A stretch of 64,000 bases of DNA from Fusibacter sp963666805 (GTDB taxonomy: Bacteria; Bacillota; Clostridia; Peptostreptococcales; Acidaminobacteraceae): the NCBI GenBank assembly GCA_963666805.2, contig CAXXWR010000006.1, positions 992,001 through 1,056,000 on the forward strand, given 5' to 3'. Positions 7,609 through 16,333 of the stretch are shown piece after piece; within the stretch, counting starts at the first letter, position 1; each line of letters opens with the position of its first letter. The notes under the pieces are model-generated. The model had not been told where the DNA came from and searched no databases. It was given only the letters and a program-made list of their open reading frames with translations. A program made the translations under genes and the position numbers.

Positions 7609-8496
7609 ATGAGTGAGATAGTAGTGATAGGAAGCATTAATACAGATCTTGTTTTTACTTGCGATAGAATTCCCATTGCAGGAGAAACCTTATCGGGCAA
7701 TGAATTTTTAATGATTCCCGGTGGGAAAGGGGCTAATCAAGCTGTTGCAGCGGCAAGGTTAGGCGCTGATGTTACTATGATTGGTGCTGTGGGAAGAGAT
7801 GCCAATGGCAAGGCCATGATTGATAATTTGAAACGTCAGAAGGTGAATACTGATGCCATCAAAGTCGTGGATCATATTACAGGTGTTGCTGGCATTATGG
7901 TAGACCATGAAGATAACAGTATAGTCGTGATTCCTGGTGCCAATGAAGACGTGGACATTGCTTTGATTGAAGACGTAAAAGACCTTGTTTTAAAGGCTAA
8001 ATTAGTTGTTCTTCAATTGGAAATCGCCTTAGAGACGGTAGCATATGTGATAGACTTTTGCTATCAAAATGGCATTCAAACGATTCTAAATCCAGCACCT
8101 TCACGAAAATTACCAAAGGCACTGATTGATAAAGTAACGTATATTACCCCCAATGAAATAGAAGTCAATGAAATTATTGATAACATGGGACTTGAAGCAG
8201 TCCTTCATGAATATCCGAATAAAATGATTGTTACACGGGGAGAAAAAGGAATTGATTATCATGATGGTCAAAGACTCGTTAACGTTCCCAGTGTAAGGGT
8301 TAAACCTGTAGATACTACTGGAGCCGGAGATACTTTTAACGGAGCATTTGCAACACGCATTGTTAAAGGGGACACCCTAGAAGAAGCTATTCACTTTGCG
8401 GCTAAGGCGGCGGCAATCTCAGTGACTAAGCAAGGTGCTCAAGGGGGAATGCCCACAGTGAATGAAATAGAAAGGTGGCAAAATCATGAGTCCTAA
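7609..8496 (+). CDS. Ribokinase
   Basis: A 295-aa PfkB-family kinase close to ribokinase (ATP + D-ribose to ribose 5-phosphate). The N-terminus has GSINTDLVF. The sugar-binding motif is GGKGANQAVAAARLG (about 37-51), and the ATP/anion-hole signature is DTTGAGDTFNGAF with the catalytic Asp. It is the first gene of a long operon and overlaps the ABC permease by 11 bases. Next to ADP-ribosylglycohydrolase homologues, a ribokinase is a logical step for ribose released from an N- or O-riboside, although a non-ribose substrate remains possible. Confidence 0.85.
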   Translation: MSEIVVIGSINTDLVFTCDRIPIAGETLSGNEFLMIPGGKGANQAVAAARLGADVTMIGAVGRDANGKAMIDNLKRQKVNTDAIKVVDHITGVAGIMVDHEDNSIVVIPGANEDVDIALIEDVKDLVLKAKLVVLQLEIALETVAYVIDFCYQNGIQTILNPAPSRKLPKALIDKVTYITPNEIEVNEIIDNMGLEAVLHEYPNKMIVTRGEKGIDYHDGQRLVNVPSVRVKPVDTTGAGDTFNGAFATRIVKGDTLEEAIHFAAKAAAISVTKQGAQGGMPTVNEIERWQNHES

Positions 8497-9385
8497 AACC
8501 AAGAAGTATTTTAAGGAATATGGTCTGTTTTATATTTTGATATTGCCTGTTTTAATTTTTTTCTTTGTTTATCATATTATGCCTGTTTTTCAAATGAAAT
8601 TGGCTTTTCAAGACTATCGCATTGTAGGCGATAATATCAACGTAGGCTTAAAACATTTTAAGTATTTGTTTTCATCACCGGCCTTTTTTAACGTCTTAAA
8701 GAATACACTCATTATCAGTTCCATGAAAATGTTCTTGCTTTTTCCAGTGCCAATTATATTTGCCCTGTTAGTTAATGAAGTAAGACATTCAAGATTCAGA
8801 AAAGTCGTTCAAGTGGCTGCTTATATGCCCCATTTTTTATCTTGGGTTATCATTGCAGGTGTTTGGATTTCCCTATTGTCTCCTTCTTATGGGGCGGTAA
8901 ACCGCATTATTGAATTGATGGGTGGGAGCTCGGTAGATTTTTTAACCAGTAAGCAACATATCCGATGGGTATTGGTTATTTCTGAAATGTGGCGAAGTGC
9001 TGGATGGGATTCGATTCTCTATCTGGCGGCTATTTTGAAAATTGATAAAAGTCTCTATGAAGCAGCTGATATTGATGGTGCCAATAAGATTCAATCTGCT
9101 ATTTATATTACGATTCCAGAAATTAAAAATACAATTATCACTGTTTTTATTTTGAATTTGGGTTTCTTTATGAATGCAGGTTTTGACCAAGTTTTCAACT
9201 TTATGAACAATTCAGTGATTAGCGTAATTGATATTTTAGATACCTATACTTATCGTTTAGGGCTCGAATCGGGCATGTATTCAGTATCCATTGCAGCCAG
9301 TCTATTCAAAGGTGTTATTGGATTTGTCTTGATTATGGGCGCACATTTCTTCGCTAAAAAGGTATCAGGAAAGGGGTTGTGGTAA
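8486..9385 (+). CDS. Sugar ABC transporter permease (LplB-like)
   Basis: One of two membrane subunits of a carbohydrate ABC importer (CUT1 type, 299 aa). The N-terminal hydrophobic segment is followed by several more. The EAA loop, YEAADIDGANKIQSAIYIT, near residues 190-208 contacts the ATPase. The family is usually paired with a second permease and a large lipoprotein receptor, as here. No ATPase gene is present in the operon; a shared MsmX/MsmK-type ATPase encoded elsewhere is the usual solution. It overlaps the ribokinase and the next permease. Confidence 0.87.
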   Translation: MSPKTKKYFKEYGLFYILILPVLIFFFVYHIMPVFQMKLAFQDYRIVGDNINVGLKHFKYLFSSPAFFNVLKNTLIISSMKMFLLFPVPIIFALLVNEVRHSRFRKVVQVAAYMPHFLSWVIIAGVWISLLSPSYGAVNRIIELMGGSSVDFLTSKQHIRWVLVISEMWRSAGWDSILYLAAILKIDKSLYEAADIDGANKIQSAIYITIPEIKNTIITVFILNLGFFMNAGFDQVFNFMNNSVISVIDILDTYTYRLGLESGMYSVSIAASLFKGVIGFVLIMGAHFFAKKVSGKGLW

Positions 9386-10260
9386 TGAAACCATCTAAAT
9401 TGTCTACAGTCATTATTTACGGTGCTTTGATTTTATTTGCAGTCTTTGCAGTTCAGCCCCTTGTCAATTTGTTGGCACTTTCCTTAACCGATCCTGCTTA
9501 TGCGAAAGACATGACGGGTTTGGATATACTGCCTAAGAAATTATCACTGATTAATTACAAATATATTTTATCTAATCCACAGATTATTAGGGGTATTCTT
9601 AACAGTGCTCTTTATACAATAACAGGTGTCTTATTAAGTGTGACATTAACAGTTGTAGCCGCATATGTTTTGACGAGAGAAAAACTCGTTGGACGTAAAC
9701 TCATGATTTTGATTACGATTTTCGTCATGGTCTTTGAACCCGGCATTGTGCCCGAATATTTTGTGATGAAAAATGTTCACTTACTAGGAAGTGCTTGGTC
9801 AGTGATTCTCTACAAACTGGTCAATGTATATTACTTGATTGTGATGATGCGGTTTTTTGAGGATATTCCAAAAGAAATTGAAGAGGCTGCTATTATTGAT
9901 GGGTGCAACCCTATGCAGATGCTGGTTAAAGTTTTTGCACCGATGTCTAAGCCTTCTATTGCAACGATCACCTTATTCTATTCTGTCTTTAGATGGAATG
10001 AGTACTTTAGGTCTATGATTTTCTTGAGTGGTGAACCCACTAAATGGCCACTTCAAGTGATATTGAGGCAGTTTGTTGTCTTAGAGGATACACAGTCAAT
10101 GATTGGAAGTTTTAAAGAGATGGCACAGGTTTATGGTTCAGTGAACTTTGATGCGCTACAAGCAGCGGCTATCATTGTGGGGATTGTCCCTGTATTACTC
10201 TTGTATCCGATTATTTTGAAATACTTTACCAAGGGTACTTTTGAAGGATCAATTAAATAA
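9385..10260 (+). CDS. Sugar ABC transporter permease (LplC/YtcP-like)
   Basis: The second membrane subunit of the importer (291 aa). It has an N-terminal membrane segment, a further set of hydrophobic spans and an EAA loop IEEAAIIDGCNPMQMLVKVFAPM (about 170-192). The ATG at 9385 overlaps the previous stop as TAATG and has AAGGGG 8 bases upstream, so it is preferred to the GTG 6 bases earlier. The C-terminal end, RYFTKGT-like (KYFTKGTFEGSIK), is typical of the YtcP group. Confidence 0.87.
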   Translation: MKPSKLSTVIIYGALILFAVFAVQPLVNLLALSLTDPAYAKDMTGLDILPKKLSLINYKYILSNPQIIRGILNSALYTITGVLLSVTLTVVAAYVLTREKLVGRKLMILITIFVMVFEPGIVPEYFVMKNVHLLGSAWSVILYKLVNVYYLIVMMRFFEDIPKEIEEAAIIDGCNPMQMLVKVFAPMSKPSIATITLFYSVFRWNEYFRSMIFLSGEPTKWPLQVILRQFVVLEDTQSMIGSFKEMAQVYGSVNFDALQAAAIIVGIVPVLLLYPIILKYFTKGTFEGSIK

Positions 10261-10285
10261 AATCTTTATGTTTAGGTAGGTTATA

Positions 10286-10320
10286 AAGAACGCTTTTAGC
10301 TTTCAAGGCAAGCGTCTTTA
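10286..10320 (+). promoter_or_regulatory. Intercistronic hairpin before the substrate-binding protein gene
   Basis: AAAGAACGCTT pairs with AAGCGTCTTT (one bulge) around a 14-base loop, without a long T-run. It lies in the 102-base gap between the permease and receptor genes. Hairpins here often adjust stoichiometry by RNA processing or partial termination. Inference only. Confidence 0.45.
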
Positions 10321-10362
10321 TATAAATCAATCGATTAAATTTTATTTAGGGGAGAGAAGAAA

Positions 10363-11865
10363 ATGAAAAGAATATTCGCTTTATTACTTGTTGTTGTCAT
10401 GTTAACAGCAGTTGGATGTTCAGGGAGTACTGATCCAGCTGGACAAGCCACCAATAATGATTCATCAGTATCAGGAGATACACCAGCTGACAATGGTTCA
10501 GATGCTAATAATCAAGCATCAGATGAACCCGTTGTTCTCACTATGGCAATGAAGGACTTAAGCCCAAGTGACCCAACACACCAAAAATATATTCAAAGAA
10601 TTGAAGATGGCCTTAAAGCAGAAGGAATCAATGTTAAACTTGATGTTCTTGAAATGCCTCAAGGTAGTTATGCCGATAATCTCAACTTGAAATTATTAGG
10701 AGGAGATATTCCAGATATTATCTACTTCCAAGGTGGGGACAAACAAATGGCTGACCAAGGTATACTGGAAGATTTAACACCTTATATTGAAGGATCAGAC
10801 CTCATTAAAAATGCCATGTTACCTTACCAAACAGAACGTCTTAGAAATTATCCTTATTTACTTTGGATTAAACCAATGGCTAACAAAGTGCCTGTTGTCA
10901 GAACTGATTATCTGAATGAACTCGATTCATCGGCTGCTTTATTAGACAATCCAACGATTGAAAATTACGAAGCTTTCTTTAAAGAAATGAAAGCGAAAAA
11001 GACTGATTATGCCTTTACTATGCCAGGAAGTTTACTTGAACTAGACACTATTTTTAACAATGCTTTTGGTGTAACCGGTACATGGGTTAAACAAGGTGAT
11101 GCCTATGTTTATGGTAAAGTATCCAATGCAGAAAAAGAAAAATTAGCTTTCTATGCCAAACTCTATCAAGAAGGGTTAATTGATCCAGAATATTTAACCA
11201 AGGCATGGGATACTAAAGAACAAGCTTTTTATTCAAATGAAGCAGGTGTCATCAGTGGGACATCAGGAAAAGTAATTGATATCTATGATGGTAATATGAA
11301 AAGCCAAAATGGAGCAGAAGCAACTTTAACGGTTTTACCACCGGCATCAGGTGTTGCACAAGGTTATAATCCAATCTCAGTAACTAAAGAAACAAGAGGT
11401 CTTTCCATTTCAGCGCTTTCAGAACACAAAGATCTCGCTTGGAAAGTCATTGAGTTCTTAGCTTCTGATGAAGGTCAAATGATTGATCGACTCGGTTTTG
11501 AAGGTGAAGAATATAATATTGTAGACAATAAAATTCAATTGACAGATGCTGCACAAAATTGGTATGCCTTCTTCTTTGAAGTACCTTCTTGGAAACCTCA
11601 AATGGAAATGGTAACACCTCTTTTAGGATCAGCAGCTGAAGAATCGCTTGAAATGGCGAATATGTATTATTTAACAGATACAGAAGTGACACTACCAGCA
11701 GAGTATTCACCTCAAATGGATGCCGTTACAAACCTTTACAATGAATTTTCGGCAGATGTTGTAACCGGAAAACGTTCAATTGATGATTGGGATAACTTTG
11801 TAGCAGATTGGTATGCGCAAGGCGGACAAGAAATCACTGACTATGCCAATAGTTTACTCAATTAA
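10363..11865 (+). CDS. Sugar ABC transporter substrate-binding lipoprotein
   Basis: A 500-aa family 1 extracellular receptor. The signal peptide ends in a lipobox with the lipidated Cys at about residue 19 (VGC). A Ser/Asp/Asn/Gly-rich linker runs to about residue 55, then a large SBP_bac_1 domain follows. The length and partner permeases match LplA/YtcQ receptors, which bind oligosaccharides or other bulky sugar derivatives. The preceding RBS is GGGGAGAG. The ligand is unknown; from the downstream enzymes it may be a ribosylated or sugar-acid compound. Confidence 0.86.
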   Translation: MKRIFALLLVVVMLTAVGCSGSTDPAGQATNNDSSVSGDTPADNGSDANNQASDEPVVLTMAMKDLSPSDPTHQKYIQRIEDGLKAEGINVKLDVLEMPQGSYADNLNLKLLGGDIPDIIYFQGGDKQMADQGILEDLTPYIEGSDLIKNAMLPYQTERLRNYPYLLWIKPMANKVPVVRTDYLNELDSSAALLDNPTIENYEAFFKEMKAKKTDYAFTMPGSLLELDTIFNNAFGVTGTWVKQGDAYVYGKVSNAEKEKLAFYAKLYQEGLIDPEYLTKAWDTKEQAFYSNEAGVISGTSGKVIDIYDGNMKSQNGAEATLTVLPPASGVAQGYNPISVTKETRGLSISALSEHKDLAWKVIEFLASDEGQMIDRLGFEGEEYNIVDNKIQLTDAAQNWYAFFFEVPSWKPQMEMVTPLLGSAAEESLEMANMYYLTDTEVTLPAEYSPQMDAVTNLYNEFSADVVTGKRSIDDWDNFVADWYAQGGQEITDYANSLLN

Positions 11866-11915
11866 ATTGAGCTAAAAGACAATTGATAAAATCAACAAAG
11901 TGACAAGGAGAGATT

Positions 11916-13076
11916 ATGTTCAGAGATCAAGTAAAAGGGATGTTTTTAGGGGTAGCTTATGGAGATGCTTTAGGTGCAACAGTAGAAAAACTTTCTTTTG
12001 ACGATATTAAAGCACGATATGGGCGTGTTAGCACTTATAAAATGGCTTGGCACAAGTCAGAGTGGCCACCTGAAGCACGAAAAAACAGGATTAGGGGGTT
12101 TGGAATTTTTACAGATGACACCCTAATGACCATGGCACTCATGAAAGTCTATGAGAAGGAAGAACGCCATTTAGATGCTTACGATTTGGCTAAAGAATTT
12201 ATTAATCAAATTTACTATGAAACCTATTATGTACCTGAACTTCAGAAAGAAACAGCCATTATGGAACGTCTCTTTTACCCTGAACAGTATATTTTTACAA
12301 GACATGCCCTCGCCAATTGTGAACCAAGAGAGGGCGGGATAGGCAATATGGTCAACTGTGGCGCAGCGATGTATATTGCGCCTATTGGCGCAGTTAATGC
12401 AGGCAATCCAGAGGCAGCTTATGAAGAAGCCATTCGATTTGCTATGGGCCATCAAAATTCATATGGTCTCGAAGCAGCAGGTGTTTTAGCAGCCTGTGTA
12501 GCAGAGGCTTTAAGACCAGAGACGACCATTGATGCGATTTTGAACACGAGTCAAGCCCTTTCGAAAGATGGGACTCATCTTGCTATTCAAAGCCTTTTAG
12601 AATTGGCGGAAACACTTAGACCGATCCGTGAGGATAAGGAAAAGGTCGTAAGAGAACTTCAGACTGCGATTGCCCAGTATTCAAGAATGGGTGATGATGT
12701 TAATAGAGGGGCAGAAAAATTGGGTCGACCCACAGAACACTATGTTCCAAGTCGGGTCTTTAGCATTGAAGAACTTCCCATTGCCCTTTTCTATATCAAG
12801 CTCCATGAAGGTGATTTTGAGGCAGCTATTTTCGATGGGATTAATTCAGGGAGAGATACCGATTCAATAGGCGTTATGGTGGGTGCCATTCTTGGCGCTT
12901 ATTATGGGTCTAAAATCATTGATCAAGAAACAGTAGAAGACCTTGAAAAAGTTAACCATTATGATTTGAGAAGTGTGAGTGATAGTTTTTCAGAGACTGC
13001 TGAAAAAATCATTAGAAAAGATCAAGCAAAAATGAAACGTTGGATAACAGAAATGAACCATTTGATAGGAGACTAA
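11916..13076 (+). CDS. ADP-ribosylglycohydrolase-family protein
   Basis: A 386-aa protein of the DraG/ARH fold, which cleaves N- or O-glycosidic bonds to ribose using two metal ions. The N-terminal GxxLGxAxGDALGA and the metal motif TDDT (66-69) are present, as is the C-terminal metal motif GRDTDSIG (about 312-319). Canonical ADP-ribosyl hydrolases are about 300 aa; here there is extra middle sequence. The association of this family with PfkB kinases and sugar transport is known (E. coli yegTUV), where the substrate is also unsettled. In this operon it probably processes an imported riboside rather than ADP-ribosylated protein. Confidence 0.85.
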   Translation: MFRDQVKGMFLGVAYGDALGATVEKLSFDDIKARYGRVSTYKMAWHKSEWPPEARKNRIRGFGIFTDDTLMTMALMKVYEKEERHLDAYDLAKEFINQIYYETYYVPELQKETAIMERLFYPEQYIFTRHALANCEPREGGIGNMVNCGAAMYIAPIGAVNAGNPEAAYEEAIRFAMGHQNSYGLEAAGVLAACVAEALRPETTIDAILNTSQALSKDGTHLAIQSLLELAETLRPIREDKEKVVRELQTAIAQYSRMGDDVNRGAEKLGRPTEHYVPSRVFSIEELPIALFYIKLHEGDFEAAIFDGINSGRDTDSIGVMVGAILGAYYGSKIIDQETVEDLEKVNHYDLRSVSDSFSETAEKIIRKDQAKMKRWITEMNHLIGD

Positions 13077-13077
13077 T

Positions 13078-15186
13078 ATGCAAAAGCGATATTTAGAAAA
13101 GGTATATAGCGGTATTGTGGGAAAAGCCATGGGGGTTATATTAGGTGCACCTGTGGAACCGACAATCTGGACCTATGAAAAAATATATGAAACCTACGGA
13201 GAGATTCAAGGTTACGTCAAACAGTTTAAAAATTTTGCGGCAGATGATGACCTAAATGGGCCTATATTCTTTCTCAAAGCCTTATCTCTTGTCAAAAAAG
13301 ATCAGGATTTTGAATCACAACATGTGGGAAAAGCTTGGCTCAATTATGCGAGAGAAGGCATTGGCATGTTTTGGTGGGGAGGTTATGGCACCAGTACGGA
13401 ACATACGGCATTTCTCAATCTTAAAAAGGGTCTAAACGCACCACAAAGTGGTTCAGAAGAAGTTAATGGAACGATTATAGCAGAACAAATTGGTGGACAA
13501 ATTTTTATTGATACATGGGGATTAATCGCACCGGGTGATATTGACAAGGCGGCAGATTATGCTGAAAAAGCGGCACGTGTATCACATGATAAAAATGGCG
13601 TTTATGGTGCAAGATTTGTTGCAGCATGTATAGCCAAAGCCTTTGATACTCAAGAAATTCGAGAGGTTATTGAAGCAGGGCTTAGTGTAATTCCAGACGA
13701 TTCAGAATATAAACGGGTTTGTGATGCAGTCATTCATTTCTATGAAGCAGATAAAAGTAAAGATTTTAGAAAGGCACTCGCCTTTTTACATGACGAGTTT
13801 GGTTATGATAAATATCCTGGCGTTTGTCATATTATCCCTAATAGTGGAGTAATGATGGTCGCTATGCTTTATGGTGAAGGCAAACTTGACCGCACGATTG
13901 AAGTCGCTACCATGTGCGGGTGGGATACGGACTGTAATGCGGGAAATGTAGGCACTATTTTGGGTGTTATGAACGGTTTTGAAGGACTTGAAAAACGATA
14001 TTTTGATCAAATTAATGATGTCATTATTGCAAGTAGTGCCATTGGGTCTGAAAATATCATTGATATTCCAACCCTAGCCAAAGAAGTGGCACGCTATGGT
14101 TATGAGCTTTCAGGGCAAGCCGTTCCAGACGATATTTTAGAGGTAACAGATCATCTAAGAGAATTGCATTTTGACTTTAACCTCAAAGGAACAACGCATG
14201 GTTTCAGGACCACTGATAGTTTAAGATACCCAGTTAGACCGGTTGAAGGTAAAGGCGTAGACGGGTCTGGTGCACTGGCGATTTTATTAGATCGTGTTTA
14301 TCGAGGCAATGTGGGGAGAGTCTACTATAAACCGTTTTATAGACGAGAAGATTTTGATGATGAACGTTATCAACCAGCCTTTTCACCCAAAGTTTACAGT
14401 GGACAAACCCTTTCAACAAGACTTTATTTAGACAAGTGGAATGGCGATGATATTGGGGTAACACCTTATGTTAGATGTTCACATTCCAAAGCTTTGCTAA
14501 AAGGGAAAATGGTTACTATGCCGATGGACCAATGGACTGAAATTTCATTTGAAATTCCTGATACAGAAGGCCAACCTATTGATGAGGTTGGGATAGAAAT
14601 TGAAAGTTTTACACGTGAACGGTTTAAAGTCTTGGGCAACCTTTATATGGACCGATTTGATGTGACCGGTAAAGGTTATCACCGCATTGACTTTGATAAG
14701 GAAAAAACAGAATTCAAGACAACAACTCAATTTACTGAAAATGCAGGTGCCTTTTCAATTGAAGGAGATAGTCTTCATATGATTACCAATGAAGATGCCA
14801 TAGCCATCACAGGCAACTATTATATGAAAGACCTGATATGTCAGGCGACCTTAATCCCACAGTATCAAAAGAATGACTACTTGGCAATTAGGGTTGAGGG
14901 TATTAAAAGACATTATTTAGCTGGTTTTTCAGGTGATAAAGTAGTTATCATTAAAAACGACTTTGGTCTTAAGTGCTTGGCAGAAATGCCATACCCTTGT
15001 CAAATAGGTAAAGCTTATGACGTAAAAGTATCTGTTATTGGTCAAAAAATAAGCTTGATGATTGATAATGAACACCTCCTTGAAGTAGTGGACGAAGACG
15101 ATCCTATTACTCATGGGGGAGTAGGATACAGTGTCTTAGACAATGGAAGACTTAAAATTAAAGAACTTCAATTTAAGGAATTATAA
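13078..15186 (+). CDS. Large ADP-ribosylglycohydrolase-family protein with C-terminal beta-rich region
   Basis: A 702-aa protein. Residues about 1-350 form a second ADP-ribosylglycohydrolase domain with acidic metal motifs AADDDLNG (near 55) and CGWDTDCNAGNVG (near 280). Residues about 380-702 appear to be one or two beta-sandwich regions with hydrophobic strand alternation, of the kind seen in carbohydrate-binding or concanavalin-like domains. No signal peptide is seen, so it is cytoplasmic. It starts 1 base after the previous gene's stop and probably acts in the same pathway. The second half of the N-terminal domain replaces TDDT by DDD-like residues, so substrate or activity may differ from its neighbour. 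Confidence 0.78.
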   Translation: MQKRYLEKVYSGIVGKAMGVILGAPVEPTIWTYEKIYETYGEIQGYVKQFKNFAADDDLNGPIFFLKALSLVKKDQDFESQHVGKAWLNYAREGIGMFWWGGYGTSTEHTAFLNLKKGLNAPQSGSEEVNGTIIAEQIGGQIFIDTWGLIAPGDIDKAADYAEKAARVSHDKNGVYGARFVAACIAKAFDTQEIREVIEAGLSVIPDDSEYKRVCDAVIHFYEADKSKDFRKALAFLHDEFGYDKYPGVCHIIPNSGVMMVAMLYGEGKLDRTIEVATMCGWDTDCNAGNVGTILGVMNGFEGLEKRYFDQINDVIIASSAIGSENIIDIPTLAKEVARYGYELSGQAVPDDILEVTDHLRELHFDFNLKGTTHGFRTTDSLRYPVRPVEGKGVDGSGALAILLDRVYRGNVGRVYYKPFYRREDFDDERYQPAFSPKVYSGQTLSTRLYLDKWNGDDIGVTPYVRCSHSKALLKGKMVTMPMDQWTEISFEIPDTEGQPIDEVGIEIESFTRERFKVLGNLYMDRFDVTGKGYHRIDFDKEKTEFKTTTQFTENAGAFSIEGDSLHMITNEDAIAITGNYYMKDLICQATLIPQYQKNDYLAIRVEGIKRHYLAGFSGDKVVIIKNDFGLKCLAEMPYPCQIGKAYDVKVSVIGQKISLMIDNEHLLEVVDEDDPITHGGVGYSVLDNGRLKIKELQFKEL

Positions 15187-15188
15187 CG

Positions 15189-15455
15189 ATGAATGTAAAA
15201 AGTGCAACTTGTGGTGAAAAAAAGAAAGAAGATGCAAAGATAACAGTTAAACTGACGGGTACTGAAATTAAAATGAAGCTTTTATCTAAAAATACAGATA
15301 TGTTTGGCATTTATATAGAGAAAGCTGTGAAAGAAGTCTGTGAATCCTATCGCATTAAAGGGGCTGAAATTCTCATTGAAGATGAAGGTGCTCTTGATTT
15401 TGCCATCCGTGCAAGGCTTGCAACAGCAATAGAAAGGGCGATAGAAAATGAGTAA
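15189..15455 (+). CDS. CitD-like acyl carrier subunit lacking the prosthetic-group serine
   Basis: An 88-aa homologue of the citrate lyase gamma subunit. The C-terminal half has the family pattern (KGAEILIEDEGALDFAIRARLATAIERA). In known CitD proteins a Ser (Ser14, in a GTLESGD-type motif) carries the phosphoribosyl-dephospho-CoA arm. Here the aligned segment is CGEKKKED, with Lys13 in its place; only Ser5 and Cys8 are nearby. Either the carrier is modified elsewhere, or the complex works on free CoA thioesters. No citC, citX or citG genes, which build and load the arm, are visible in the window. The gene overlaps citE by 8 bases. Confidence 0.78.
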   Translation: MNVKSATCGEKKKEDAKITVKLTGTEIKMKLLSKNTDMFGIYIEKAVKEVCESYRIKGAEILIEDEGALDFAIRARLATAIERAIENE

Positions 15456-16323
15456 TCAAAAGCATTATAGAAGCATGCTTTATTGCCCAGCAAATGTTCC
15501 TAAGTATTACTATACTGCAATTTGCTATGGGCCAGATGCCATTATTTTTGACTTTGAAGATTCAGTAGCAATAACAGAAAAAGATGCTGCGAGGCATATG
15601 CTTTATGAAGGACTCAAGACTTTTCCATTTGAAGAGACAGCTATTTTTGTCAGAATTAATGGTGTTCATACGCGTTTTTGTGAAAAAGATATTGAAACAG
15701 TTGTAAAAGCAGGGGTTCAATTTATCAGATGCCCAATGTGTGAAACGGCATCTGATATAGCTTATTTAGATGACTTACTGAACCAATATGAATACAATGC
15801 AGGTAAAAAACAGGGAACAATCGCTATACAGGTGGGGATAGAAACGCCTAAAGGCGTTCTTAATGCCGCTGAAATGGCATGTGCGTCAAAAAGAGTGATG
15901 GGTTTGTCCTTTGGTGCAGAAGATTATACAGCGTCCTTAGGCATCTCACGTACAGCCAGTGGCGATGAATTAATGTATGCTCGCCAAGTTATTGTAAATG
16001 CGGCGTCAGCTTATGGCTTAGAAGCAACAGATTCAGTTTGGGCCAATATTAAAGATGAAAGTGGTTTCAAGAAAGAACTCGAAAAGATCAAGGCAATTGG
16101 TTTTCATTCAAAAGCCTGTATTCATCCGAGTCAAATAGAATGGGTTCATCGCATTTTTGCCCCGTCAGATGCTGAAATAGCTTATGCTGGAAGGATTATG
16201 AAGGCTGTTAATGATGCCGAGATTAGTCAAGGTGGAGTTATTCAACTGGATGGTAAAATGGTAGATGTTCCTGTCATTCAAAAAGCAAAAACCATTTTGG
16301 CTATGGTGCCGAAGACGCAATAA
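15448..16323 (+). CDS. CitE-like (citryl-CoA/citrate lyase beta family) lyase
   Basis: A 291-aa HpcH/HpaI-type TIM-barrel lyase of the CitE family, which cleaves a 3-hydroxyacyl thioester such as citryl-ACP to oxaloacetate and acetyl thioester. Recognisable parts are RSMLYCPAN at the N-terminus, the metal-binding region DAIIFDFEDSVA (about 31-42), GIETPKGVLNA, and FGAEDYTASLGI with the metal-binding Glu-Asp. The gene lies between citD-like and citF-like genes in the usual lyase order. Substrate is uncertain: citrate, citramalate and related hydroxy-acids are possible. Confidence 0.82.
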   Translation: MSNQKHYRSMLYCPANVPKYYYTAICYGPDAIIFDFEDSVAITEKDAARHMLYEGLKTFPFEETAIFVRINGVHTRFCEKDIETVVKAGVQFIRCPMCETASDIAYLDDLLNQYEYNAGKKQGTIAIQVGIETPKGVLNAAEMACASKRVMGLSFGAEDYTASLGISRTASGDELMYARQVIVNAASAYGLEATDSVWANIKDESGFKKELEKIKAIGFHSKACIHPSQIEWVHRIFAPSDAEIAYAGRIMKAVNDAEISQGGVIQLDGKMVDVPVIQKAKTILAMVPKTQ

Positions 16324-16333
16324 GGATTAGAAA

